NCBI GenBank assembly: GCA_023415795.1
Contig: JAEZJG010000011.1
Coordinates: 32,241-96,240, forward strand
Origin: Bacillota bacterium
GTDB lineage: Bacteria > Bacillota > Clostridia > Christensenellales > SZUA-584
Length of the DNA stretch: 64,000 nt
Reading direction: 5' to 3'
The translations under genes and the position numbers were made by a program. This document shows, one piece after another, positions 1 through 9,200 of this stretch. The notes below the pieces were generated by a model. The model made no database searches, was not told the DNA's origin, and was given only the letters and a program-made list of their open reading frames with translations. Every line of letters starts with the position of its first letter. The stretch's first letter is position 1.

Positions 1-1
1 C

Positions 2-292
2 GTCGAGCGCCAGCACAAAGTGCTTGAGGCTATCTTCAGCAAGGCCATGAAGCTGTCTGCCTCACAGATACCCGATATGATGGGTGCCGCTGTGAATTAC
101 GTCCGCACAGATATTCCGCTCTCGCGTATGCTCGAAATCGTTACGGCGGTGCACGGCATGGAAAATAGCCAGCTTGAAACCTTCCGTTATCCGGAAGAGT
201 TTGAGAACGGCGGATACCAAGGCATGTCTGTGGTTACACCTGTTGACGCAGAGGTTGAACTCTCGAAATTAAAGTTCTTCCTCGAGCAATAA
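2..292 (+). CDS. LCP (LytR-CpsA-Psr) family protein, C-terminal part
   Basis: Only the last 96 codons are inside the window; the frame is open back to base 2, so the start lies upstream. LCP proteins are membrane-bound, extracellular phosphotransferases that attach teichoic acids or capsule glycans to peptidoglycan. The visible part has the family's C-terminal pattern: RQHKVLEAIFSKA, then a helix with YVRTDIPLSRML, then LETFRYPEE and a final helix before the stop. The catalytic arginines and the N-terminal membrane segment would be upstream and cannot be seen. A strong terminator follows directly, so it is the last gene of its transcript. Family assignment is confident; the substrate is unknown. 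Confidence 0.85.
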   Translation, partial: VERQHKVLEAIFSKAMKLSASQIPDMMGAAVNYVRTDIPLSRMLEIVTAVHGMENSQLETFRYPEEFENGGYQGMSVVTPVDAEVELSKLKFFLEQ

Positions 293-305
293 ATCTAACT
301 GATTT

Positions 306-330
306 GAGCCGGATTTCCGGCTCTTTTTTA
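306..330 (+). terminator. Rho-independent terminator after the LCP gene
   Basis: GAGCCGG, a 4-nt loop and CCGGCTC, followed by six T. It starts 13 nt after the stop codon. Confidence 0.9.
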
Positions 331-598
331 TTCTACGAATGTGTAATATCAAGCACAACCCGATAACCGATTAGAAATGGAACAAATACTGATAAACAAC
401 AAATATCACTAATTCATCTTTAATATTGAAGCATTGAATTCAATTTTTCTAATTATCATTCATCCATCGGTCTTTTGTATACTCTGCATCAAAACCTATT
501 TAATGAAACACGATTCACCATGTACGGCGGAAACACCTCCACATAAGGCCCTTCCAGAGTGTGCAGGTCTAGCATAAAGCTGACCAGTCCTTGTATGC
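331..598. other. AT-rich intergenic stretch, no gene seen
   Basis: About 270 bases between two convergent terminators. No open frame with a ribosome binding site is visible. A TATACT hexamer occurs at 478-483 on the plus strand, but it has no good -35 partner, so it is not called as a promoter. Confidence 0.5.
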
Positions 599-627
599 AA
601 AAAGGAGAGGATATTTCATCCTCTCCT
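599..627 (-). terminator. Terminator of the str operon (after tuf)
   Basis: On the minus strand AGGAGAGGAT, a 5-nt loop and ATCCTCTCCT are followed by a T run. It lies about 20 nt beyond the tuf stop. Confidence 0.9.
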
Positions 628-649
628 TCTGAAAGCGTTTATGTACCGA

Positions 650-1861
650 TTACTCGATCACGCTGACAACAACGCCGGAACCAACCGTTCTGCCGCCTTC
701 GCGGATAGCGAAGCGGAGACCTTCCTCGATCGCGATGGGGGTGATCAGCTTGATCTCCATCTCGATGTTGTCGCCAGGCATAACCATCTCGGTGCCTTCC
801 GGAAGCTTGATGCTGCCCGTCACGTCGGTTGTTCTGAAGTAGAACTGCGGACGGTAGCCATCAAAGAACGGCGTATGACGGCCGCCTTCTTCCTTCTTCA
901 GCACGTAAACCTGACCCTTGTAGTGGGTGTGGGGCTTGATGGTGCCCTTCTTCGCCAGAACCTGGCCGCGCTCGATTTCGTTTCTCTGCACGCCGCGGAG
1001 CAGCAGACCAACGTTGTCGCCCGCCATCGCCTGATCCAGCAGCTTGCGGAACATTTCCACACCGGTAACAACAACGTCACGGGTCTTCTCAGTCATGCCG
1101 ACGATTTCGACGGATTCCTGAACCTTGACCGTGCCTCTCTCTACTCTGCCCGTTGCCACGGTGCCGCGGCCGGTGATAGAGAACACGTCTTCAACAGGCA
1201 TCAAGAAGGGCTTGTCAGAAGCTCTCTCCGGAGTGGGGATGTAGCTGTCCACAGCGTCCATCAGCTCGAAGATGCACTTGGTAGCCGGATCATCCTTCGC
1301 GTTTTTGCCTTCGATCAGAGCGTTCATCGCCATCAGCGCGCTGCCGCGAACTACCGGAATGTCGTCGCCCGGGAACTCGTAGGAAGACAGCAGATCGCGA
1401 ACTTCCATCTCAACCAGCTCAAGCAGCTCTTCGTCGTCTACCTGGTCAACCTTATTCAGGAACACCACGATGTACGGAACGTTAACCTGACGCGCAAGCA
1501 GGATGTGCTCACGAGTCTGAGGCATGGGGCCGTCCGCCGCGGAAACCACGAGGATCGCGCCGTCCATCTGCGCTGCACCAGTGATCATGTTCTTGACGTA
1601 GTCAGCATGGCCAGGGCAGTCCACGTGAGCGTAGTGACGGTTGTCCGTCTCGTACTCAACGTGAGAAGTGTTGATCGTGATACCACGCTCTTTTTCTTCC
1701 GGCGCCTTATCGATTTCGTCATATTTCATGACCTTCGCATGGCCGCTCTGAGCCAAAGTCATGGTGATAGCAGCCGTCAGTGTCGTTTTGCCATGGTCAA
1801 CGTGACCGATCGTGCCGATGTTGACATGGGGCTTGTTTCTTTCAAACTTAGCTTTTGCCAT
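650..1861 (-). CDS. tuf: Elongation factor Tu
   Basis: EF-Tu carries aminoacyl-tRNA to the ribosomal A site as a GTP complex in the cytoplasm. The 403-residue protein has the full family length. The P-loop GHVDHGKT is at residues 19-26, followed by the switch I region with RGITI, DCPGHADY, and NKVD for guanine recognition; the two beta-barrel domains complete the protein. The start follows a GGAGGAG ribosome site. It is the last gene of the str operon, about 100 nt after fusA, and ends at a strong terminator. Nothing unusual is visible in the conserved motifs. Confidence 0.98.
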   Translation of the reverse strand: MAKAKFERNKPHVNIGTIGHVDHGKTTLTAAITMTLAQSGHAKVMKYDEIDKAPEEKERGITINTSHVEYETDNRHYAHVDCPGHADYVKNMITGAAQMDGAILVVSAADGPMPQTREHILLARQVNVPYIVVFLNKVDQVDDEELLELVEMEVRDLLSSYEFPGDDIPVVRGSALMAMNALIEGKNAKDDPATKCIFELMDAVDSYIPTPERASDKPFLMPVEDVFSITGRGTVATGRVERGTVKVQESVEIVGMTEKTRDVVVTGVEMFRKLLDQAMAGDNVGLLLRGVQRNEIERGQVLAKKGTIKPHTHYKGQVYVLKKEEGGRHTPFFDGYRPQFYFRTTDVTGSIKLPEGTEMVMPGDNIEMEIKLITPIAIEEGLRFAIREGGRTVGSGVVVSVIE

Positions 1862-1965
1862 TGATTTCTCCTCCTAATCATTGTTTAACTATCATTGATT
1901 AATTTTGTGTTACAAACGGGTGCTGCTGTGTAGCCGCCTGCCGTTTAAAATAACCTAATACCTTT

Positions 1966-4029
1966 TCAGCCGCCGATAACCTTCTCCGCGATAGACTTTG
2001 GCACCTCGTTATAATGCGAAAACTGCATCGTGAACGTACCGCGCCCCTGCGTCCGGCTTCTCAGATCCGTCGCATAGCCAAACATCTCAGACAGCGGAAC
2101 CAGCGAGCGAATCACCTGCGCGCCGCCGCGCAGCTCCGTGCCTTCAATCTGACCTCTCCTCGAATTCAGGTTACCCATCACGTCGCCAAGATAATCATCC
2201 GGTACGTGAACTTCTACCGACATGATAGGCTCAAGCAGCACCGGCGAAGCGCTTTTCACCGCATCCTTGAATGCCATGGAACCCGCAATCTTGAACGCGA
2301 TTTCCGACGAGTCTACCTCATGGTAGCTGCCGTCCACCAACGTCGCACGGAAGTCCATCACCTCAAAGCCGGCGAGCACACCGTTCTTGGCCGCTTCGCG
2401 AATACCATCGTCGACAGCCGGTATATATTCCTTCGGTACCACGCCGCCGACAATCTTGTCGACAAACTCGTAACCCGATCCCGGCTCCAACGGCTCAAGC
2501 TGGATCACAACGTGACCAAACTGACCCTTGCCGCCCGACTGCTTTTTGTACAAACCAGTGGTTTTGACTGTCTTGCGGATGGTCTCGCGGTAAGATACCT
2601 GCGGTTTGCCTACCTTCGCCTCCACCTTATATTCGCGCATCATGCGATCCACGATGATCTCCAAATGGAGCTCGCCCATGCCCGCGATGATCGTTTGTCC
2701 CGTTTCCGGGTCGGTGTAGGTTTTGAAGGTCGGGTCTTCTTCGGACAGGCGCGCCAAGGCCATGCCCATCTTCTCTTGCCCCGCCTTTGTCTTAGGCTCA
2801 ATTGCCACCTCGATAACCGGCTCGGGGAAGTCCATCGTCTCCAAAACTATCTGATGCTTGTCATCGCAGAGCGTGTCGCCCGTTGTGATGGCCTTAAGGC
2901 CCACAACCGCCGCGATATCGCCCGCTTTGAGCTCGTCGATGTCTTCACGCGAGTTGGCATGCATGCGCAGCATACGGCCAATGCGTTCCCTTTTGCCCTT
3001 TGTCGAGTTATAGGCAGAGCTGCCAGCCTTGAGCGTACCAGAGTAGACACGCACAAAAGCAAGCTTACCCACAAACGGGTCTGCCATAATCTTGAAAGCA
3101 AGCGCCGCAAACGGTGCATCATCATCCGGCTCGCGCACCTCGTCCTCACCCTCGTCGTTCTTTCCGACTACAGGCGGGATGTCAAGCGGCGACGGCAGAA
3201 AATCAACGATGCAGTCCAGCAGCGGCTGCACACCCTTGTTGCGATACGACGACCCGCACGTCACAGGGACGATGTCGAGTGCGATCGTAGCTTGACGGAT
3301 GGCAGCTACAAGCTCAGCGCGGTTGATCTCTTCGCCTTCAAAATATTTCTCCAGCAGCTTATCGTTATGCTCTGCGACCGATTCAATCAGCTTTTCGCGA
3401 TATTCGTCGGCCAGTTCCTTCATGTCCTCGGGTATCTCGATGCTTTCAAGCTCTTTGCCCAAATCATCGTCATAGATGATCGCTTTCATCTCGATCAGAT
3501 CAATGATACCCTTGTACTCGTCTTCCTTGCCAATTGGCAGCTGAATCGGTACAGGATTGGCCTTCAGGCGATCCCGCATCATGTCGATGCAGTTGAAAAA
3601 GTCTGCGCCCATAATGTCCATCTTGTTCACGTACGCAACACGCGGCACGTGATACTTGGTGGCCTGACGCCATACTGTCTCCGACTGCGGTTCTACGCCG
3701 CCCTTCGCGCAAAAAACGGCGATTGCACCGTCCAGCACGCGCAGCGAGCGTTCCACCTCCACAGTAAAATCAACGTGGCCGGGCGTGTCAATAATATTGA
3801 TGCCATGGCCGCGCCATTCCGCCGAGGTAGCCGCCGATGTGATCGTGATGCCCCTCTCCTGCTCCTGCTCCATCCAGTCCATCACGGCGTCGCCGTCATG
3901 GGTCTCTCCCAGTTTATACGTTCTACCGGTATAGAAAAGAATACGCTCGGTGGTGGTGGTTTTGCCCGCGTCAATATGCGCCATAATGCCGATGTTTCTT
4001 ATTTTATCCAGCGGATATTTACGTGGCAC
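1966..4029 (-). CDS. fusA: Elongation factor G
   Basis: EF-G is the GTPase that drives tRNA-mRNA translocation on the ribosome. The 687-residue protein has the P-loop AHIDAGKT at residues 17-24, RGITI in switch I, DTPGHVDF and NKMD, and the later domains with the QSGGKGQFG segment of domain IV. The start is GTG behind AAGGAGG. It lies 24 nt after rpsG and precedes tuf, the classic str operon order. No second EF-G copy is visible in the window. Confidence 0.98.
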   Translation of the reverse strand: MPRKYPLDKIRNIGIMAHIDAGKTTTTERILFYTGRTYKLGETHDGDAVMDWMEQEQERGITITSAATSAEWRGHGINIIDTPGHVDFTVEVERSLRVLDGAIAVFCAKGGVEPQSETVWRQATKYHVPRVAYVNKMDIMGADFFNCIDMMRDRLKANPVPIQLPIGKEDEYKGIIDLIEMKAIIYDDDLGKELESIEIPEDMKELADEYREKLIESVAEHNDKLLEKYFEGEEINRAELVAAIRQATIALDIVPVTCGSSYRNKGVQPLLDCIVDFLPSPLDIPPVVGKNDEGEDEVREPDDDAPFAALAFKIMADPFVGKLAFVRVYSGTLKAGSSAYNSTKGKRERIGRMLRMHANSREDIDELKAGDIAAVVGLKAITTGDTLCDDKHQIVLETMDFPEPVIEVAIEPKTKAGQEKMGMALARLSEEDPTFKTYTDPETGQTIIAGMGELHLEIIVDRMMREYKVEAKVGKPQVSYRETIRKTVKTTGLYKKQSGGKGQFGHVVIQLEPLEPGSGYEFVDKIVGGVVPKEYIPAVDDGIREAAKNGVLAGFEVMDFRATLVDGSYHEVDSSEIAFKIAGSMAFKDAVKSASPVLLEPIMSVEVHVPDDYLGDVMGNLNSRRGQIEGTELRGGAQVIRSLVPLSEMFGYATDLRSRTQGRGTFTMQFSHYNEVPKSIAEKVIGG

Positions 4030-4053
4030 TATTGTCCTCCTTGTGGTCTCATG

Positions 4054-4524
4054 CTACCACCTGTAATGTGCGAATGCTCTGTTGGATTCTGCCATCTTGT
4101 GAGTATCTTCGCGCTTCTTCACGCTGCCGCCGGTGCCGTTGTAGGCGTCCATGATCTCGCCCGCAAGGCGCTGCTTCATCGTGCGCTCGCTTCTCTTTTT
4201 CACATTGATTACCAGCCAACGGATGCCCAAAGTCTGCCGTCTGTCCGGCCGCACTTCAATTGGCACCTGGTATGTGGCACCGCCCACTCGTCTGGCTTTC
4301 ACTTCGAGGACAGGCATGATGTTATCCATCGCCTTTACAAACACCTCGAGCGGTTCCAGCCCTAGTTTTTCTTTGATTATATCAAACGCTTCGTAGCAGA
4401 TCTTCTGCGCCGTGCCCTTCTTGCCATCCAGCATCACCTGATTGATCAGCTTAGTGAGTACCGTTGACTTATAAATAGGATCTGGCAGAACATCATGCTT
4501 CGGAGCGCCTCCGCGTCTTGGCAT
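4054..4524 (-). CDS. rpsG: 30S ribosomal protein S7
   Basis: S7 nucleates assembly of the 30S head and touches the E-site tRNA. The 156 residues match the usual length. The N-terminus PRRGGAPK, the central EVKARRVGGATYQVP and the C-terminal HYRW are family hallmarks. It is 18 nt after rpsL and 24 nt before fusA. In other bacteria S7 can repress its own operon; no S7 target was recognised in the short gaps here. Confidence 0.98.
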   Translation of the reverse strand: MPRRGGAPKHDVLPDPIYKSTVLTKLINQVMLDGKKGTAQKICYEAFDIIKEKLGLEPLEVFVKAMDNIMPVLEVKARRVGGATYQVPIEVRPDRRQTLGIRWLVINVKKRSERTMKQRLAGEIMDAYNGTGGSVKKREDTHKMAESNRAFAHYRW

Positions 4525-4542
4525 GCTGATTCCTCCTCAAAA

Positions 4543-4917
4543 TTACTTCTTAGGACGCTTTGCGCCGTATTTGGAACGGGCTTGCTTCCTGTTTGCCACA
4601 CCGGCGCTATCCAATGCGCCTCTGACTATATGATATCTCACACCCGGCAAGTCCTTGACTCTGCCGCCTCTGATCAGAACCACTGAGTGCTCCTGAAGAT
4701 TGTGGCCGATACCCGGAATGTACGCAGTACCTTCCATTCCGTTCACAAGACGGACTCTCGCGATTTTACGAAGAGCCGAGTTCGGCTTTTTAGGCGTCAT
4801 CGTCCTCACCGTCAGGCATACGCCTCTCTTCTGAGGGCTCTGCTTCAGTATGGGAGAATTGCTTTTGGTCTCTGCCGTTTTTCTGCCTTGTTTGACAAGC
4901 TGATTAATTGTTGGCAT
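4543..4917 (-). CDS. rpsL: 30S ribosomal protein S12
   Basis: S12 sits at the decoding centre and controls accuracy. The 124 residues include TPKKPNSALRK, which carries the lysine that changes in streptomycin-resistant mutants, and RGGRVKDLPG, which holds the aspartate often methylthiolated. Both are wild type, so resistance through S12 is not predicted. The start follows AAAGGAGGAAT. A 230-nt gap with a structured repeat separates it from the upstream L7Ae-like gene. Confidence 0.98.
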   Translation of the reverse strand: MPTINQLVKQGRKTAETKSNSPILKQSPQKRGVCLTVRTMTPKKPNSALRKIARVRLVNGMEGTAYIPGIGHNLQEHSVVLIRGGRVKDLPGVRYHIVRGALDSAGVANRKQARSKYGAKRPKK

Positions 4918-5003
4918 ACTTGACTATTATTCCTCCTTTCGCAAATCGTTTCTATTGAACCCCTCGCAACCCATTTAAGGGGATTGTATTCTGTCGCTTC
5001 GCT

Positions 5004-5106
5004 CTTGGCGTAAACCTGCGGTTTCCGCCAGTATGCCGGCTTTGATTCTCAAAGCCGGTAAAGTATGGGCGGCGTAGGCAAAGCCCGTCTTGCCCATATA
5101 TTTTAC
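5004..5106. repeat. Structured interspersed repeat, copy A
   Basis: This stretch shares its two ends with 38004-38131. The left end reads CTTGGCG, AAACCT, CGG, TTT, CCGCCAGT and the right end AGCCCGTCTTGCCCA. Between them lies a copy-specific hairpin: CCGGCTTTGA, a 3-nt loop and TCAAAGCCGG at 5036-5058. No coding frame is visible. It sits inside the str operon, between the L7Ae-like gene and rpsL, so it is transcribed. Confidence 0.7.
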
Positions 5107-5151
5107 ACTTTCGAACACTTCCTCTGCCAGTTATGTAATCGTAAAATAAGA

Positions 5152-5412
5152 TTACTTCTTCGCCTTCATCACGCCCGCGCAGGCACTACCCACCTCAATT
5201 TCGCAGGCATTGCCGATCTGGTGCATCGAACACGATAAATCGTAAGGGATGTTGCCCTCTTCGCACGCCCGACACAGACGCGATACAATCTCCTCGTCTG
5301 CATCCTTGGCGATATATACCTTCTCCAGACTGCGCTGCTGCGACAGCCGAAGCACTTGCTTTAAACCCGCTACACGTCGTTTTGGATCCGACAGGTCTTG
5401 CCCTATGCTCAA
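5152..5412 (-). CDS. rplGB: L7Ae-family ribosomal-type protein (YbxF-like)
   Basis: A small (86-residue) member of the L7Ae/L30e fold, which binds kink-turn RNA. The protein shows the family pattern VYIAKDADEEIVSRL and then IPYDLSCSMHQIGNACEIEVGSACAGV, with the NAC and GSACAGV turns typical of bacterial YbxF. The start is TTG, chosen because AGGAGG lies 8 nt upstream. Its place directly before rpsL matches the Bacillus order. Its cellular role is not settled in any species; binding to k-turns of ribosomal or riboswitch RNA is the known activity of the family. Confidence 0.9.
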   Translation of the reverse strand: MSIGQDLSDPKRRVAGLKQVLRLSQQRSLEKVYIAKDADEEIVSRLCRACEEGNIPYDLSCSMHQIGNACEIEVGSACAGVMKAKK

Positions 5413-5486
5413 TGTTTGAGCCTCCTAATTTTAAGCACCCCAAAAAACGCACAGTAGAGCTATTTTAACACCACACAAAAAACTTG

Positions 5487-6239
5487 TCAATCCTTAGCGG
5501 CCGCTGCCTTCTCAATTTCTCCGGCAGCAGTTTGCTCTTCAGCGGCGCATAGCCCTGACATCAGCTTTGTGTAAGACTTTCTGGACATGATATACCGCGT
5601 CAGCGAACCCATATCCTGCATTGTGAACCAACCAGCCTGCTCCATTTTTTTGCAGATCGGAATTTCGAACACATTGAACGCCGTTTGGGCTGATTTTGCC
5701 TTCACATAGGCGGCGGATGCCACCTTGCTCAGCAGATAACCCGCCAAGAAACCGGCAATCACCACGCCATAAGGCAGCGCCGGAACCGCGTTAATTGCGG
5801 GAATAAAGCACAGCCCCACAGCGACGGCCACCGTCGCCGCTGTCACCAGCCATTTGATATAGTCGGCCATGCGCAGCGCCCTGCGGCAATCCTTGCATAT
5901 CGAGATGGACACCGGCAGCAGCGATCCTATGCGCTGGCGCACCTTCTTGCCCATCCCGAAAAACATACCCCTTTTGTGCTCCGGTTCATTGTGTGCAAGA
6001 TCCACCACAGCGTAACCGGCGCGCGGCTTTTTGACGTCGCCCAAGCAAAAGCAGCATTCACTGCCCTGAAGCGTGTCAAAATCTTCGGGCAAGAGCGAGA
6101 GCATCACCTGAAAATCGCTGAGCATTTTTTCGGTCTCGCTTTGATCCTTAATGCCATTGATATAACAATCGCCGCAGTCCTTATCCAACCACCGGCATAG
6201 TTCGCTGTCGCTCACATGACACTTTGCGTTTTTCGGCAT
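5487..6239 (-). CDS. Unknown Cys-rich membrane protein in the rpo operon
   Basis: I do not recognise this 250-residue protein. The N-terminal part has several Cys pairs (CGDCY near residue 20, ECCFCLG near 62, CKDC near 118), which look like a metal-binding module. Two hydrophobic segments follow at about 130-175 and are likely membrane helices, then a soluble C-terminal tail rich in Ala and Glu. The start follows GGGGAG, and the gene begins only 19 nt after rpoC, so it must be co-transcribed with RNA polymerase genes. That position is normally occupied directly by the L7Ae-like gene. It may be anchored at the membrane with a cytosolic zinc-ribbon, but no function is assigned. Confidence 0.75.
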   Translation of the reverse strand: MPKNAKCHVSDSELCRWLDKDCGDCYINGIKDQSETEKMLSDFQVMLSLLPEDFDTLQGSECCFCLGDVKKPRAGYAVVDLAHNEPEHKRGMFFGMGKKVRQRIGSLLPVSISICKDCRRALRMADYIKWLVTAATVAVAVGLCFIPAINAVPALPYGVVIAGFLAGYLLSKVASAAYVKAKSAQTAFNVFEIPICKKMEQAGWFTMQDMGSLTRYIMSRKSYTKLMSGLCAAEEQTAAGEIEKAAAAKD

Positions 6240-6257
6240 TATACTCTCCCCTGATAA

Positions 6258-9200
6258 TTAAAGCCCGGCTGTAATATCCTCCGTGTCATCGACACTGAAA
6301 TCATCATCCATCATCATATCGTCGAGGTACGGTGTGCTCTTGCTCTCAAAGCTTGCAACAATATCCTCGTTCAATATGTTCTTAATGACATCGATGTTGC
6401 GGTACCGCTTCATGCCGGTGCCCGCAGGTATCAGCTTACCGATGATAACGTTCTCCTTAAGACCCAGCAGAGGATCAGACTTGCCTTTGATAGCTGCTTC
6501 GGTCAGCACGCGCGTGGTCTCCTGGAACGACGCGGCCGACAGGAACGAATCCGTAGCAAGCGACGCCTTCGTAATACCCAGCAGCACGCGCTTCGCCGTT
6601 GCCGGCTTTCTGCCGCTGCTCAGCATGCGCTCATTCTCAGTATCAAAGTTGTGGATATCCACCAGCGCGCCGGGCAGCAGCTCGGTGTCGCCCGAATCCT
6701 CGATCTTGCACTTCTTGAGCATCGAACGGATGATGACCTCGATATGCTTGTCGGATATCTCCACGCCCTGAAGACGGTACACCATCTGCACTTCCTTCAA
6801 CAGATAAGCCTGCACACCCTTCGCGCCTTTTATCTTCAGTATATCGTTGGGATTGATCGAGCCTTCGGTCAGCTCGTCACCCGCTTCAATAATGTCGCCG
6901 TCCTTCACCTTAATGCGCGAGCCGAACGGTATCTGATAAACCTCCGCGATGCCGTCCTCACCCGTCACAGTCAATTCCTGCTTTTTGCGGTTGTCACCCA
7001 TGGAAACCACACCCGCGATCTCGCTGATCACAGCAAGGCCCTTTGGCTTTCTCGCCTCAAAAAGCTCCTCAACACGCGGCAGACCGTGCGTGATATCCTC
7101 GCCCGCAACGCCGCCGGTGTGGAACGTTCTCATTGTCAGCTGCGTACCCGGCTCACCGATGGACTGAGCGGCGATGATACCCACCGCTTCACCGATAGAA
7201 ACCGTCTTGCCGGACGACATATCCGAGCCGTAGCACTTCGCGCACACGCCATGACGCGTTTTACAGGTCAGCACAGAACGGATGTAGGCACCCTTGATAC
7301 CAGCCTTCTCAATACGGCCGACATGCTCAAAGGTGATAAACTCATTGGTCTTGACGATCACCTCGCCGGTATTCGGATCCACGATATCCGCCGCGGCATA
7401 ACGCCCGCCAACGCGATCGATAAACGGCTCGATGATCTCCTTGCCGTCCACGATATCCTCAACCCAAACGCCGCGCACCGCGTCGCCTTCCTTCAGGCAG
7501 TCCGTATCGCGCACGATAACATCCTGACTGACGTCCACCAGACGACGGGTCAAATAACCCGAGTCCGCCGTACGCAGAGCCGTATCGGCCAAGCCCTTAC
7601 GGGCACCGTGCGTCGAGATAAAGAACTCGAGCACTGTGAGACCCTCACGGAAGTTCGCACGAATCGGGATCTCAATGATCTCGCCAGACGGGTCGGCCAT
7701 CAGACCGCGCATGCCCGCCAGCTGACGGATCTGGTTGGTGGAGCCACGCGCGCCGGAGTTGGCCATCATGTATACCGGGTTAAACTCGGACAGCCCCTCC
7801 ATCAGCGATTCGGTCACCTTGTTTGTGGTCTCAGACCACACCTTGATCACGTTTTCCTTTCTCTCCTTGTTGGTGAGAAAGCCGCGTTTGAACTTCTTCT
7901 CAATTTCCAGAACCTTTTCCTCAGCCGCCTGGATATACTGCTTCTTGGCTTCGGGAATCACGATGTCGCTCACACTGATGGTGATTGCGCCCACTGTGGA
8001 GTAATGGAAGCCCAGCCGCTTGATGTCATCCAGCATGTTCGAGGTCTTGGTTTCGCCATACTTGCGGTAACAGAAATCAACGATCTTGCCAAGCTGCTTC
8101 TTGCCGACAAGGAAGTCAACCTCCAGCAGGAATTCACTGCCTGGCTGAGTTCTGTCCACAAATCCTAAGTTCTGCGGAATCGCTTCATTGAATATAATGC
8201 GACCCGGCGTCGTTTTCACAATACGGCTCTTTGTCTCGCCGTCAATCTCCTTGGTGAAACGCACGTTCACCATCGCCTGCAGGTCCACCTCGCCCGTCTG
8301 ATAAGCGATAACCGCTTCCTCAGGCGTGGAGAAATAGCTGTCCTCACCCTTTGCACCTTCACGGTGTATCGTCAGATAGTAGCTGCCGATAACCATGTCC
8401 TGCGTGGGTGAGACCACCGGTTTGCCGTCCTGCGGCTTCAATATGTTGTTGGCAGCCAGCATCAGAAACCGGCACTCCGCCTGCGCTTCGACAGAAAGCG
8501 GGACATGCACGGCCATCTGGTCACCGTCAAAGTCAGCATTGTATGCCGTACACACCAGCGGGTGCAGCTTCAAAGCCTTACCCTCCACCAGCACCGGCTC
8601 AAACGCCTGAATACCCAATCTGTGCAGCGTGGGGGCGCGGTTCAGCAGCACCGGATGGTCCTTTATGACCGTTTCCAGCACGCCCCACACTTCGGGACGC
8701 ACCCGTTCCACCATGCGCTTTGCGCTCTTGATGTTATGCGCCAAGCCCTGCTCCACAAGATTCTTCATCACGAAGGGCTTGAACAGCTCCAGCGCCATCT
8801 CCTTGGGCAGGCCGCACTGCGTCATCTTCAGCTCCGGTCCTACCACGATAACGCTTCGACCAGAGTAGTCCACGCGCTTGCCGAGCAGGTTCTGACGGAA
8901 CCGCCCCTGCTTACCGCGCAGCATGTCAGAGAGAGACTTGAGCGGACGGTTACCGGGGCCCGTTACCGGGCGGCCGCGCCGACCGTTGTCAATCAGCGCA
9001 TCCACAGCTTCCTGCAGCATACGCTTCTCGTTGCGGACTATGATGTCTGGCGCGCGCAGCGCCAGCAGTCTGTTCAGACGGTTGTTGCGGTTAATGACGC
9101 GGCGATACAGATCATTCAGATCGCTCGTCGCGAAACGGCCGCCGTCCAGCTGCACCATAGGACGCAGCTCCGGCGGTATGATCGGAATGCAGTCAAGGAT

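Noticed and set aside
641..4365. Long open frames on the plus strand opposite tuf, fusA and rpsG (up to 783 codons)
   Set aside because: They are antisense shadows of highly conserved genes with biased codons, lack ribosome sites and contain no recognisable domain.
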